DNA of 64,000 bases from Paracoccaceae bacterium (GCA_016124615.1 WGNF01000014.1:166932-230931), one strand, 5' to 3'; numbered from the stretch's first letter, positions 47,534-56,225 are shown. Program-made: numbers and translations. The notes: generated by a model not told the origin, from the sequence alone.

Positions 47534-48280
47534 TCAAGCGAGATAGTCGTGAACGATGCGCCCGTAGGGCAGGGTCAGGTCGGCCTTGAAGTGGCGGCCC
47601 TCGACCACACGCAGGACAGGAAGGTCGGCAACAGGGGCATTGATATGCGGCACCAGATGCAGCCGTGCAGGCCCCGAGTAGTGGAAGTGCATGGCAATAT
47701 CGGTCAGGTTGTAGGCGATCAACTCAGCGACGCGCTGCCCACCCGTTGCGCAAGGAATGATCTTGAGATTGACCGAGGTTTTGCGCAGATGGGCGCCCCG
47801 CATGTTCGGGTCAGGCGCCATCCGGTCTTCATATTTGTAGGGCATCGTGCCCATCGCCACCCGCTCGTCGGCGTAATGCAGCGTGCCGGTCAGCGTGTCG
47901 GTGCGCAAGTCGAGCCTGGGCTCCCCGAACCGTTTGGGAAACCCCCAGATTTCGCGCCCTGCGGAAATCGGCGGCTCGTCGTTCAAGAACATCATCGCGG
48001 TATAGTTTACCGGCTCGTCGTTCAGGGTGCATGGGATGACAACGCCGGATTCGTGGTACGAACCGAATCCGGTGCTGTCCGGCATCGCGATCCACTCATA
48101 ATGCACCAGGTTGCTCCCATCCGGCGTGAGCGGCTCGGGGACGAGACGGCGGATGGCGACGGGGTCGGTCTCATAGGTGATGACCATGTATTCACGATTG
48201 AGGAACCGATACGGGCCACGCGGATAGCTCGGGTTGGCCGGCGGCATCGCCACCAGGCCTCGGACTTCGGCAGGGGTCAT
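47534..48280 (-). CDS. adc: Acetoacetate decarboxylase
   Basis: The 248-residue enzyme converts acetoacetate to acetone and CO2 through a Schiff base. The catalytic lysine region is EIWGFPKRFGEP, and the N-terminal YRFLNREYMVITYETDP and the segment ESGVVIP are also typical. Together with bdhA it would take 3-hydroxybutyrate to acetone, or balance ketone bodies. No acetone carboxylase genes are nearby. Confidence 0.92.
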   Translation of the reverse strand: MTPAEVRGLVAMPPANPSYPRGPYRFLNREYMVITYETDPVAIRRLVPEPLTPDGSNLVHYEWIAMPDSTGFGSYHESGVVIPCTLNDEPVNYTAMMFLNDEPPISAGREIWGFPKRFGEPRLDLRTDTLTGTLHYADERVAMGTMPYKYEDRMAPDPNMRGAHLRKTSVNLKIIPCATGGQRVAELIAYNLTDIAMHFHYSGPARLHLVPHINAPVADLPVLRVVEGRHFKADLTLPYGRIVHDYLA

Positions 48281-48320
48281 CAGAGCGCTCCTTCAGGGGT
48301 CAACCAGATCGGTTCGGTTT

Positions 48321-48500
48321 TCAATGATTGCCTGCCGTTACAGAGTGCTCTGCAGGCTGAATTTGGAAGGTATCGTCAACCGCCAGAGGCGTAGAGGTGC
48401 TGAAGGCACCATTCGCGCTACCGCCCTGACAGGCGAAGTTCACCTGCTTCCGCCAATCAGATGGCGCTTCGGTCACCTTCACTGCTTTTGCGTCTGGCAT
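48321..48500 (-). pseudogene. Truncated N-terminal remnant of a patatin gene
   Basis: The 59-residue frame begins after CAGGAGGAACCG, and KQVNFACQGGSANGAF matches KRVNLALQGGGAHGAF of the patatin gene 2 kb away. The match ends there and the tail is unrelated. The nucleophile region is missing, so no hydrolase can be made. It still has a ribosome binding site and may yield a short peptide. Confidence 0.72.
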
Positions 48501-48527
48501 CGGTTCCTCCTGAGTCATCCGGGGGTG

Positions 48528-49421
48528 TCAGCGTTCTGTCGAGCCGTTACCCATCGCGATCACGGTGCCGGTGATCGTGGCGGCTGCATCGGAACTCAGG
48601 AATGCCGTCACCTGAGCAATCTGGCCCGCTGTCACGAGCGATCTCGATGGCTGCCTCGCTTGCAAAACGTCACGGATGACTTCTTCCCGCGTCAGGCAGC
48701 GGTTCCAGGCAGTGTCTCGGATCTGCTCCTCCGAAAGTGGAGTCCAAACCTGTTCGGGGCAGACGGCATTGACCGTCACACCATCTTTGGCGACGTCCTG
48801 AGCCAGGGTTTTCGTCAGACTGATCACACCGCGACGCGCGGTTTCATACGCGGCGTAGCAGGACGAGCGGAACAGACCCGGCACAGAGGTGACGTTGACG
48901 ATCCGGCCCCAGTTGCGCGCCTTCATTCCTTCGAGAACACCCTGGATGGCATGGAAGGACGCGGAAAGACTGTGCGCGATGATTAGGTCCCACGCCTTAT
49001 CAGAGCAGCCTTTGGCTGGCACGAGCGTCGCCATGTTGACAACGTTTACCAACACATCGACACGACCAAACGCAGAATCCGCTGCGGCAATCAGTTTGCG
49101 GGCGCCATTCGGCTTGCTCAGATTTCCTGTGGCATGGACAGCGCGGATGCCGAATCTCTCTTCGAGTCCCTCGCACCTTGGTTCGATGGCGTCTCCGGGT
49201 TCGGGGCTGTGCAACACCAGATTCATGCCGGCTGCCGCAAGACGCTCGGCGACGGCGTGTCCAATCTCCCCCGATGATCCGGTGACGACGGCCGTTCTCA
49301 CTTCGGACACTGCCCGCCAAGTCGCGAGCTCTGCAGATTTCGCCCCGAGTGATGCATCCCGGATCGGGCGCATCGCCGGGCGCGGGCTTCTGGCCTCGTA
49401 TCCGATCCTTGCGGAGTTCAT
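48528..49421 (-). CDS. Degenerate bdhA-like short-chain dehydrogenase
   Basis: The 297-residue protein aligns end to end with the bdhA product but has an extra N-terminal segment of about 40 residues. Key motifs are altered: TGSSGEIG in place of TGSSSGIG, NVVN in place of NNAG, and YETAR in place of YVSAK, so the catalytic lysine is an arginine. The C-terminal end also differs. It may be inactive, regulatory or changed in function. The ATG at 49421 overlaps the hydrolase-OsmC stop (ATGA), and the frame has no stop codon, so it is probably expressed. Confidence 0.8.
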   Translation of the reverse strand: MNSARIGYEARSPRPAMRPIRDASLGAKSAELATWRAVSEVRTAVVTGSSGEIGHAVAERLAAAGMNLVLHSPEPGDAIEPRCEGLEERFGIRAVHATGNLSKPNGARKLIAAADSAFGRVDVLVNVVNMATLVPAKGCSDKAWDLIIAHSLSASFHAIQGVLEGMKARNWGRIVNVTSVPGLFRSSCYAAYETARRGVISLTKTLAQDVAKDGVTVNAVCPEQVWTPLSEEQIRDTAWNRCLTREEVIRDVLQARQPSRSLVTAGQIAQVTAFLSSDAAATITGTVIAMGNGSTER

Positions 49422-50662
49422 GGCACGGCTCCTTCCTTTGGCATTGACCTCAATTCCGTCTTGATGACCGCATGCCCCTCCAGCGTCCGATGCACAGGAC
49501 ACCTGTCCGCGATTGCAAGCAGGCGCCCGCGTTGTTCCTCCGTCAGATCGCCGCCGAGCCGGATCCGACGGTTGAAAAGGTCCGCAGCAGGCGTCGAGAC
49601 CTCGGAAGCTCCGCAATCTTCGGCATGGCACCTATTGTGCGTCACATCGACCACAACATCGGATAGCGGAATGTTCTTGTGGCGCGCGTAAAGCCTCAAG
49701 GTCATGGACGTGCAGGTGCCGAGGGCCGCCGACAGCAACTGGTAGGGACTTGGACCGCGATCGGTTCCGCCTACGGCCGCGGGTTCGTCGGCTACGAGTT
49801 GATGCTTGCCGTCGATGAGCACATCCTGACGGAACCCGCCCGGCTCCACCTCAACCACGCGCACCACTCCTTCGGGTGTGGCCGGGTTCACCGTCTCGGG
49901 CGACAAAATTAAGTATCGCTGCGACCATGCAGCGATGACCTCGGCAGCATATTCGGCGTCCTCCTCGCGCGACAATAGATGGTCGGCATCATCGAGAGTG
50001 ACGAAGCTCTTGGGGTGTTTGGCGGCACCGAAGATGAGCCCGGCATTTTCGATCCCAACGACGGCATCGCCCGGCGCGTGGAGGACCAGTAAGGCGCGGC
50101 CCTTCTGGGCCAAGGCCGCCTCGAGGGACGACGCTTCTATATCATCGATGAATTGCCTTCGGATTTCGAATTGCTTACCCGCCAGCGTTACCAAGGCGGC
50201 ACCGTCCTTGCGGATTGCGTCAAGTTTGCCGCCAAAATTCTGGGCAATATGGGCCGGATCGGCAGGGGCTCCGATCGTCGCAACCGCTCTCACGCTCGCG
50301 ACCTCGGGGGCAGCTTTGATCACCGCCGCGCCACCGAGCGAATGACCGATCATCAGTTGCGGTGGCAGGCCGCGTCTTTCAAGGTACTTCGAAGCCAGGA
50401 TAAGATCAGCCACATTGGAGGAGAAATTCGTGTTTGCGAATTCGCCCGCCGAGTGCCCGAGACCGGTGAAGTCGAACCGCAACACGGCGATGCCGCATGC
50501 GGCCAGTTTTCCCGCGATCCGACGCGCGGCCGCAATGTCCTTCGAACATGTAAAGCAATGTGCAAATACCGCGCTGGCGCGCACCGGGCCCACAGGAAGA
50601 TCGAGCCTGGCAGCGAGACGGGTTCCGTTGTGACCGTTGAATTCGACACGTTCGCTTCGCAT
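49418..50662 (-). CDS. Alpha/beta hydrolase fused to OsmC domain
   Basis: The 414-residue protein joins an N-terminal hydrolase (residues ~1-260: SAVFAHCFTCSKDI, nucleophile elbow MIGHSLGGAAVI, LHAPGDAVVG, DDADHLLS) to a C-terminal OsmC domain (residues ~270-410: GPSPYQLLSAALGTCTSMTLRLYAR, and a second Cys in DRCPVHRTL). OsmC domains reduce organic hydroperoxides using these two cysteines. The fusion is known in other bacteria. It is 121 bases downstream of the zinc-finger anti-sigma gene. The ATG at 50662 follows AAGGAAGAACAAT. Confidence 0.88.
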   Translation of the reverse strand: MRSERVEFNGHNGTRLAARLDLPVGPVRASAVFAHCFTCSKDIAAARRIAGKLAACGIAVLRFDFTGLGHSAGEFANTNFSSNVADLILASKYLERRGLPPQLMIGHSLGGAAVIKAAPEVASVRAVATIGAPADPAHIAQNFGGKLDAIRKDGAALVTLAGKQFEIRRQFIDDIEASSLEAALAQKGRALLVLHAPGDAVVGIENAGLIFGAAKHPKSFVTLDDADHLLSREEDAEYAAEVIAAWSQRYLILSPETVNPATPEGVVRVVEVEPGGFRQDVLIDGKHQLVADEPAAVGGTDRGPSPYQLLSAALGTCTSMTLRLYARHKNIPLSDVVVDVTHNRCHAEDCGASEVSTPAADLFNRRIRLGGDLTEEQRGRLLAIADRCPVHRTLEGHAVIKTELRSMPKEGAVP

Positions 50663-50783
50663 ATTGTTCTTCCTTTTCGGATGCGGCAGAGATGCCATTT
50701 GACGACCGCCGTGAGGGAAATCGGTTTCGGGCAAGTGCGACGCCCAAGCGGCTGAACTTTTTTGGCGCCGACGGGCGCTCGTC

Positions 50784-51047
50784 CTAGGGCTTGCCAAATT
50801 GATCGCCACCTCCGTTGGCCTGGCTGAGAATTTCGTCCATGCGGGCCTCTTCACCTTCGATGGACGTAGGCGTTTCAGCTCTCCCGGATTGCCGGACCAA
50901 CTCGTTCGTCACATTCATCTGCCTGATGAATCTCCGACAACCCTTGCAGATCGCCAGATGCAGCCAGAGCCGCAGGGTACTCCGCGTGCCCAACTCTCCA
51001 TCGAGCAGGCCACTGGCGCGGCTGGCAACATCGTTGCACTTCAACAT
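50784..51047 (-). CDS. Zinc-finger anti-sigma factor (zf-HC2)
   Basis: This 87-residue protein has the anti-sigma zinc-finger motif HLAICKGC (HxxxCxxC) at about residues 30-37 after an N-terminal CNDVASRASGLLDGEL helix. It should bind and inhibit the ECF sigma factor encoded 100 bases upstream. No membrane helix is present, so it is a soluble, possibly redox-sensing (ZAS-type) anti-sigma. Confidence 0.85.
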   Translation of the reverse strand: MLKCNDVASRASGLLDGELGTRSTLRLWLHLAICKGCRRFIRQMNVTNELVRQSGRAETPTSIEGEEARMDEILSQANGGGDQFGKP

Positions 51048-51147
51048 TTCACGGGTCCTTTTCCGCGTGCTTCACGGGCAGGACCGGTCAGGCTCGACAA
51101 CGTTACAGCGAACAAGCGCTCGCCCTTCGCCATTGAATAGTCAGGCC

Positions 51148-51762
51148 CTACTTTCTCATGAGTTTGTCGAGACCAGTGCGCAACGCAAAGCGGGCCCGGT
51201 GCAGCAACACGCGTACGTTGCCTTCCGAAATTTCGAGCATACGGGCCACTTCGGCTGAGCCGAACCCATATTGCCCTCGGAGTATGAGGACCGCCCGCTG
51301 CGCCGGCGGCAGCTCCTCGATCGCGCGACTGACATGCTCAAGGATCAAACGATCGTTTGCGAGGCGCTCGGGCGTGATTTCGTCCCAGAGTTCCGGCATA
51401 TTTTTCCATCGCCCCATGCCGTCGAACGCCGCTGCAAGGCCACCATCATCATCCTCCTCGAACGACAGGCTGCGCCCTTCGCGTGAGGCGCGGGTACGGG
51501 CCTTGTTGGCAAGAATGGCGAATATCCAACCCGCAAGGGAGGAACGTCCCTCGAACTGGCCAATATTGCGCAACACAGCCACCCAAGTGTCCTGAGTGAC
51601 CTCTTCCGCTGTTGATCTGTTGCGCAGGATTACCGTAGCGAACCGGATCATACCCTGGTTGTGCTGGCGATAGAGTTTCTCGAAAGCTCCCTTGTCTCCG
51701 GCGACAAGGGATTTAACCAAGGTGACTTCATCCTGCGAATATGTCTGTGTTTGATCGCCCAA
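51148..51762 (-). CDS. ECF-family RNA polymerase sigma factor
   Basis: Sigma region 2 is seen in KLYRQHNQGMIRFATVILRNRSTAEEVTQDTWVAVLRNIGQFEG and region 4 in IEELPPAQRAVLILRGQYGFGSAEVARMLEISEGNVRVLLHRAR. A TTG at 51762 with GGAGAG upstream gives 204 residues; a longer open frame extends upstream without recognisable content. It precedes its zf-HC2 anti-sigma gene and is divergent from a small membrane-protein gene that may be a target. Confidence 0.85.
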   Translation of the reverse strand: MGDQTQTYSQDEVTLVKSLVAGDKGAFEKLYRQHNQGMIRFATVILRNRSTAEEVTQDTWVAVLRNIGQFEGRSSLAGWIFAILANKARTRASREGRSLSFEEDDDGGLAAAFDGMGRWKNMPELWDEITPERLANDRLILEHVSRAIEELPPAQRAVLILRGQYGFGSAEVARMLEISEGNVRVLLHRARFALRTGLDKLMRK

Positions 51763-51926
51763 AGGACGCTCTCCGAAAGTCAAAGTTCGATCAATTCTGG
51801 GGAAATGGCGAGTGTGCCGTAACACTTCCGACGCAACGGTGTCCCCCGATTGTCGCGGGCGCGATGTCCGTCGGACCGAGGTCGCGCGACCGCATTGCAA
51901 CCCTTCTGAAAAAGGAGCCGGCCGAG

Positions 51927-52319
51927 ATGGAAAGACGTGAAGAACGGATATCTGTGAAAGGCGCCGCAGTCGCGTTGATATTGACTGCGGGCTTTGTGCT
52001 GCTTGGCGGGCCGGTCGCGTTGGGTGCCCATCCATGGTGGGGGACGAAGGTGGGGTTCTCCGGCATCGTGATAGGCTTGATCGGATGGGCTCTCGTTCGA
52101 TTCACACGCGTGCCCGTGGGGGCCATTCGTTGGCTGTCGGCATCGACATTTGTCGCCGGAGTCGGCGTGACCTGGATCGGAAAGGCGGTGTTTGTTAGGT
52201 CGTACGGCGATGATGTCCTTGCCGGGCGCGCCTGGTTCTTCGGCTGGATCGTTCTCTTGGCCGGTGCGTATCTGCTGATTGCCACGCTCTGGTCCGCAGG
52301 CCGAAGCGCCCGAGGGTGA
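51927..52319 (+). CDS. Small four-helix membrane protein
   Basis: The 130-residue product has four hydrophobic segments (GAAVALILTAGFVLLGG, VGFSGIVIGLIGWALV, RWLSASTFVAGVGVTWIG, FFGWIVLLAGAYLLIATLW) and no known family signature. It starts at an ATG after AAAAAGGAG. It is divergent from the ECF sigma gene, so it may belong to that regulon; this is inference from position. Confidence 0.7.
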   Translation: MERREERISVKGAAVALILTAGFVLLGGPVALGAHPWWGTKVGFSGIVIGLIGWALVRFTRVPVGAIRWLSASTFVAGVGVTWIGKAVFVRSYGDDVLAGRAWFFGWIVLLAGAYLLIATLWSAGRSARG

Positions 52320-52522
52320 CGATGAGCTTTTTTCCTTGCGGATCGCATTTGTCGCAGTCTCCCGGGATGGTGCCGATCGGCGTCGTGCATCAGTCGGAAA
52401 GCCGCTCTGTCGATGCCTGAACCGCGCTTGGAACGGCGAGTTTCTGTCACTCAACGCCACCGGCATACGCGTTCGAAGGAGCAGGAACTGCGGGAGCTGG
52501 AATGCCATGTTTGCACCGCAAA

Positions 52523-52924
52523 TCAGCTTACTGGTCCGTGGTGGCGTTGGATTGCGCTGGAAATCTTGTCACCGCTCGTCCGGCCCAAACCACAGTGGGT
52601 TTCGTCTTCAGGACTGGGGAAGAAATTCCCGATGCGCTGTTGAACCGCCTCGTGGTCGCCGGCTCGGTCCGGCTCATGCCCGTTGGCTTGTGTCTCTCGC
52701 CAGCGAGCAGTGTTGCCGACAGAGCGGCCGGACGACCTCCGACGCGGAACGTACAGGACGGCAACGGCCGCTGCGACGAGCGCCAACAAAGCGATCCCTG
52801 CATCCATGCCAGTGGCCCATCCACCAAAAAATGTGATGGCCGGGGCTAAAACAAGGGCGCTCAGACAACACACCTGAATGACGGAGACTGGTGATCTTGG
52901 GCGTCTCTTGGGGTCCGTGCTCAT
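52523..52924 (-). CDS. Small membrane protein after nrsF
   Basis: This 133-residue frame has two hydrophobic helices near the N-terminus (VIQVCCLSALVLAPAITFFG and GIALLALVAAAVAVLYV), followed by an arginine-rich and polar tail that does not look conserved. It starts 9 bases after nrsF in the same direction and would be the third gene of the sigF operon. I do not recognise it; the C-terminal half may not be under coding constraint. No gene is seen in the 200 bases downstream. Confidence 0.5.
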   Translation of the reverse strand: MSTDPKRRPRSPVSVIQVCCLSALVLAPAITFFGGWATGMDAGIALLALVAAAVAVLYVPRRRSSGRSVGNTARWRETQANGHEPDRAGDHEAVQQRIGNFFPSPEDETHCGLGRTSGDKISSAIQRHHGPVS

Positions 52925-52933
52925 TTTCTTCCC

Positions 52934-53578
52934 CTATCTGTCGCGACGAAATCGAGTGCCAAGGAAAAGACCGAGGCCCAGCAACACGGCCGTCGATCCG
53001 ACGTTGAAGGTCAGGATGAGCACCGACGCGTCGATCGGATGAAAGAGAGACATTGCCACTGCGGTCATCCCGGAGACGGCCAAGCTTGCGAGCAGTGACA
53101 CCTTGGCGACGTCTAGGCGCGCGGCGTGGTGTAACATCAGCGAGGCCGCCAGCCCCAAAGGAAGGCCGACCAGGGTTAAGGTTGCGAAGCAGTCGGCCGT
53201 CTGTCCTAGAGTAATCCCTTTGGGACCGATAGCGACCCAGTGGGTAAGACATTGATATCCGACGCTCGAGAGCCACAGACCCATCGGTGGCAACGGGAGA
53301 AATCCCCAAAGGCGCGACCGATCCGGCACGCTGAGCAGAAACGCGGCGATGGCCGCGAGCACGCCTGTCGCCAGAGCCGAGCACAGGGTGAGAAGGTAGG
53401 GAGTCTGATGGAGTAGCGTCGGCAAGTCCGGACGGAGTGGGTGCTCAATTGCGATGACGCCGATCAACAGTGCGGACACGGAAAGCCAGACGACGGCACG
53501 CTGCACCGGCGGCCTGTAGCGACGGATCGGCGTCGGATGAGATGCAAGCGTTGCGATCAGTTCGGGGGTGGTGGTCAA
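52934..53578 (-). CDS. nrsF: NrsF-type membrane anti-sigma factor (DUF1109)
   Basis: The 214-residue protein has six hydrophobic helices typical of DUF1109/NrsF, the membrane-bound inhibitor of the SigF-type ECF sigma. Family-like features are the N-terminal TTPELIATLA followed by a loop with RRYRPP, and a late segment ASVLILTFNVGSTAVLLGLGLFLGTRF. A TTG start overlaps the sigma stop (CATTGA), so the pair is coupled. In Caulobacter NrsF releases the sigma upon metal or redox stress. Confidence 0.85.
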   Translation of the reverse strand: MTTTPELIATLASHPTPIRRYRPPVQRAVVWLSVSALLIGVIAIEHPLRPDLPTLLHQTPYLLTLCSALATGVLAAIAAFLLSVPDRSRLWGFLPLPPMGLWLSSVGYQCLTHWVAIGPKGITLGQTADCFATLTLVGLPLGLAASLMLHHAARLDVAKVSLLASLAVSGMTAVAMSLFHPIDASVLILTFNVGSTAVLLGLGLFLGTRFRRDR

Positions 53579-54228
53579 TGGTTTTCCTCACCAATAAGGA
53601 CGCGGCGCAGCCGAGTGATGGCGCGATGGGTCAGCACCTTGAGCGACGAAATCGAGCGGCCGGTCGTGCTGGAGGCTTGACGAAGGGTCTGTTCTTCGAG
53701 TTTCAGCAGCTGGATGGCCTGCCGTTGCGCGTCAGGTAGCTGCGCCAGTTCTGCGACAAGCTTGGCCCGATCGATCGCCCCTTCAGCGATCTCCGTGCCG
53801 TCCACCGTTCCACTCGTCAAAGGGATCAGCGCCGCGTTGATGGCATTGCGGCGGGACTGTCTGCGCAACCGGTCCACAATCCGTCGGTTCGCAATGGCGA
53901 CCAGCCAGGGTCCGAATGGCCGTGTCGGATCGTAGGTGGCACGGATCGCGTGAAGCGTTAGCAGGATATCCTGCACAGTATCTTCGATGTCCGGCTGACC
54001 AATCCCGCGCCGGGAACACCTGGCGCGGAGGAAGGGTGTGACTTCCGTCAGCAGCCGCTCATATGCCGCTCCATTGCCGTCCTGAGATCGCGCCATCAGG
54101 ATGGACCAGTCCACTTCGCGCGCAGAGGCATCACGGTCGTCGGCCGCGACCGGACCAGCACCATCGACGAGGCGAAGCCTGCGTTCGTTGTGCCTCGTCG
54201 GCCCCGCTCCTTCTCTTGCACGGGTCAT
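53575..54228 (-). CDS. sigF: SigF-type ECF sigma factor (partner of NrsF)
   Basis: The 217-residue protein has sigma region 2 (AAYERLLTEVTPFLRARC, DIEDTVQDILLTLHAIRATYDPTRPFGPWLVAIANRRIVDRLR) and region 4 (LAQLPDAQRQAIQLLKLEEQTLRQASSTTGRSISSLKVLTHRAITRLRRVL). GGTGGGAGGAAGC precedes the ATG at 54228. The frame remains open through about 1.7 kb upstream, which is coincidence in GC-rich DNA. It is coupled to nrsF and has a matching promoter 116 bases upstream, indicating autoregulation. Confidence 0.88.
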   Translation of the reverse strand: MTRAREGAGPTRHNERRLRLVDGAGPVAADDRDASAREVDWSILMARSQDGNGAAYERLLTEVTPFLRARCSRRGIGQPDIEDTVQDILLTLHAIRATYDPTRPFGPWLVAIANRRIVDRLRRQSRRNAINAALIPLTSGTVDGTEIAEGAIDRAKLVAELAQLPDAQRQAIQLLKLEEQTLRQASSTTGRSISSLKVLTHRAITRLRRVLIGEENH

Positions 54229-54343
54229 GCTTCCTCCCACCATCTGTCCGGTCACCTGCGCGGCGGTGCCGGTCTTCTCGGCGTTCCATCCACCCGCCAT
54301 TGCATTCGCAGGCGCTTCGCGGTCGACGGGCCCACATTGGTAA

Positions 54344-54369
54344 GTTCGCTTGAGGCGGGAAAATGTTAC
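54344..54369 (-). promoter_or_regulatory. SigF-like promoter of sigF, GTAAC-N16-CGAAC
   Basis: Read on the minus strand, GTAAC (54369-54365) is followed after 16 bases by CGAAC (54348-54344). The same two elements with the same spacing precede the second bufA (59255-59280). The leader to the sigF start is about 110 bases. Apart from this promoter, the stretch from 54229 to 54605 shows no gene. Confidence 0.65.
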
Positions 54370-54605
54370 ACGCGATCGCAAAGGTTCCAGGTGCCGTCGG
54401 CGGCGGCTTCGGCATTCGAGCCGGCCGAAAATTGACCTGACGGAGCAACCGGGGCGGATCGAGGTCGTTGCGGTGTTAGGACCTTTGCCCCCCGTCGCAT
54501 ATCGGGGCGTTTTGAACCGCCGGTTAGGGCGGCTTTTGGAATGACCCTCTCGCGGAACGCGACTTGCAACGCCGCACTCGTGACGAGTGCCGAGCGATGG
54601 TTCTT

Positions 54606-54866
54606 TCAGATGTCCCGTCCACGCTCCATCTGCAGACGGGCGCTGATGGACCCGTAGGTGTTCACGGCGGAGGGCACAAGAAAGGTAAGGGTCGCCTTCC
54701 ACCAGTCCGGCGCGTGTCCGGACAGCAGCACATTGCCCTGATTGATTATATTCAAGGCCAAGCCGACGACGACGGCGACCCCGAGAGACCGTCGGGGAAC
54801 GCCATCTCCGGCGGCCAGCCTGATAAGCCTTGCAAATTTCATGTCCGCGTACTTCCCATCTTCCAT
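54606..54866 (-). CDS. NrtS-like two-helix membrane protein
   Basis: This 86-residue protein has two helices (LGVAVVVGLALNIINQGNVLL and ATLTFLVPSAVNTYGSIS) with the INQGN and LVPSAVNTYG motifs of NrtS-type proteins, reported as small nitrate/nitrite transporters in some organisms. The ATG at 54866 has a weak site (GGGTGGGGGA). The gene lies just after the end of the DsbA-like gene. Confidence 0.65.
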   Translation of the reverse strand: MEDGKYADMKFARLIRLAAGDGVPRRSLGVAVVVGLALNIINQGNVLLSGHAPDWWKATLTFLVPSAVNTYGSISARLQMERGRDI

Positions 54867-54922
54867 TCCCCCACCCTGCGGGCCACACAGGGCTCCTGCA
54901 TGTCCTCCATGAAGATGATCTG

Positions 54923-55608
54923 TTACGCCGGGTCGCCCCCCATGATCTCTGCGAACCATTTGCGAACTGCCGGAAGCACCAGATGGTCGGCCGAAACCCT
55001 TTCGCGACGCGTGCGTAATCATCCTGGTCTTCCGGTCCCGCCAAAAGCATTGGGAAGCCGGTTACGCCGGCAGCCCGCGTAAGCGAGAGATCCTTCAGGG
55101 TCTCATTTCGCGCCTCAGGTCCGTCATAGGTGTCTCGGAATGACGGCCCGTCTGCTCCGAGTTCGACGGCGATACGGACCAACTCGTCGGGGCGTGTGAC
55201 ATCGCGGCCCTCGGCATAGAAAGCTCGTTGGACGCAGTGAAGGCCGGCAACTGCCGCTCCCATCCGGCGCAACACGACAACCGCTCGAGCCGCAGGCTCG
55301 GTGTCGTAGACAAAGTCTTCGCGATCAAAGAAACGGAAATCGAACGGCTGCCCGGTCGTCGCATGCACGTGGGTCCAATGACTGCGGATCTCCGCCCTTC
55401 CCGGATCGGTTAACGCCTCGTTCGTTCCAGGTCTCAATCCACCGACGGCGACGTGAATCGGCAGATCTTCACCGAATTCCGAAGTGATCGCCTCGATCAC
55501 CGGCGCGAAGCCCCAACACCACGAGCAGCACATGGGATCGGCAAAGTAGAGAAGGATTCGGCATATTTCTGGTTCACGTTCCAGGCTTGATATTTTTGGA
55601 CTATACAT
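54923..55608 (-). pseudogene. DsbA-family thioredoxin-fold protein, frameshifted near C-terminus
   Basis: The frame from 55608 reads a DsbA/FrnE-like protein with DPMCCSWCWGF (CxxC), GGLRPGTNEALTD and TGFPMLLAGPEDQDDYARVAKGF. It then goes out of frame at about 54985-55000; the expected ending DHLVLPAVRKWFAEIMGGDP lies in another frame and stops at 54923. One missing base would explain this. It could be a sequencing error or a gene with an aberrant tail. Family members number about 210 residues and handle thiol-disulfide exchange. Confidence 0.7.
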
Positions 55609-55674
55609 TCCACAAATACCGGAGAATTCGCCGCCGGCAACAGGTTTTGCCAACGTCACGCAATGGAGAAGACC

Positions 55675-56196
55675 ATGGAAACCACGTCTAAACTCCACCC
55701 TGGCCAGAGATTCGCACGCGAGACATATCGGCGCCTTGACGGCCCAGACTTTGACTTTGGCGGAACTGGCCGCTGGCAGACCCTCTTCGTGATCCGTGGC
55801 CAGCATTGCCCGATCTGCAAACGCTATCTGACGGCCCTCGACGCCGCGCGCAGCGAGTTTGACGAGCTCGGCATCGAGATTGCGGCCGTCTCCGCCGACA
55901 GCGAGGCACAAACGCGTATCATGGCCGAGGCATGCACCCCGGGCTTTCCGCTACTGTATGGAATGGGCGAAGCGATGATGCAGCGCCTTGGGCTCTATGT
56001 TTCCGAGCCGACGTCGTCCGGAGAAACCGACCATCGGTTCCCAGAGCCAGCGCTCTTTGTCGTGAACAGCGATGGGCGACTTCAGATCGTCGACGTCACC
56101 AACGCCCCGTTCGTCCGCCCGGATCTCGAGACGCTGCTTGGCGGTCTTCGCTTCATTATCGCCAAGGACTACCCGATCCGTGGAACCCACAGGTGA
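55675..56196 (+). CDS. Peroxiredoxin-like AhpC/TSA-family protein
   Basis: The 173-residue thioredoxin-fold protein has the redox segment IRGQHCPICKRYLTAL (CxxC) and a peroxiredoxin-like middle IEIAAVSADSEAQTRIMAE. GGAGAAGACC precedes the ATG at 55675; an ATG 12 bases earlier lacks a site. It should reduce peroxides or disulfides. It is divergent from the DsbA-like gene with a 66-base gap, suggesting shared control. Confidence 0.82.
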   Translation: METTSKLHPGQRFARETYRRLDGPDFDFGGTGRWQTLFVIRGQHCPICKRYLTALDAARSEFDELGIEIAAVSADSEAQTRIMAEACTPGFPLLYGMGEAMMQRLGLYVSEPTSSGETDHRFPEPALFVVNSDGRLQIVDVTNAPFVRPDLETLLGGLRFIIAKDYPIRGTHR

Positions 56197-56225
56197 GGCT
56201 CTCGGTCTGATCGTCAGGGCGCGGT

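Noticed and set aside
48312..48341. GTAAC and CGAAC elements on the minus strand before adc
   Set aside because: The spacing is 20 bases rather than 15-16, so it does not fit the SigF-like promoter seen elsewhere.
51082..51106. GTAAC-N15-CGGTC on the minus strand between the ECF sigma and zf-HC2 genes
   Set aside because: The second element is poor and the zf-HC2 gene is most simply transcribed with its sigma gene.
53575..55911. A 778-codon minus-strand frame that would fuse a DsbA-like protein to the SigF sigma factor
   Set aside because: The two parts are separated by low-quality sequence, an NrtS-like gene in another frame, and a good ribosome binding site and promoter for sigF; the long frame results from a frameshift plus lack of stops.
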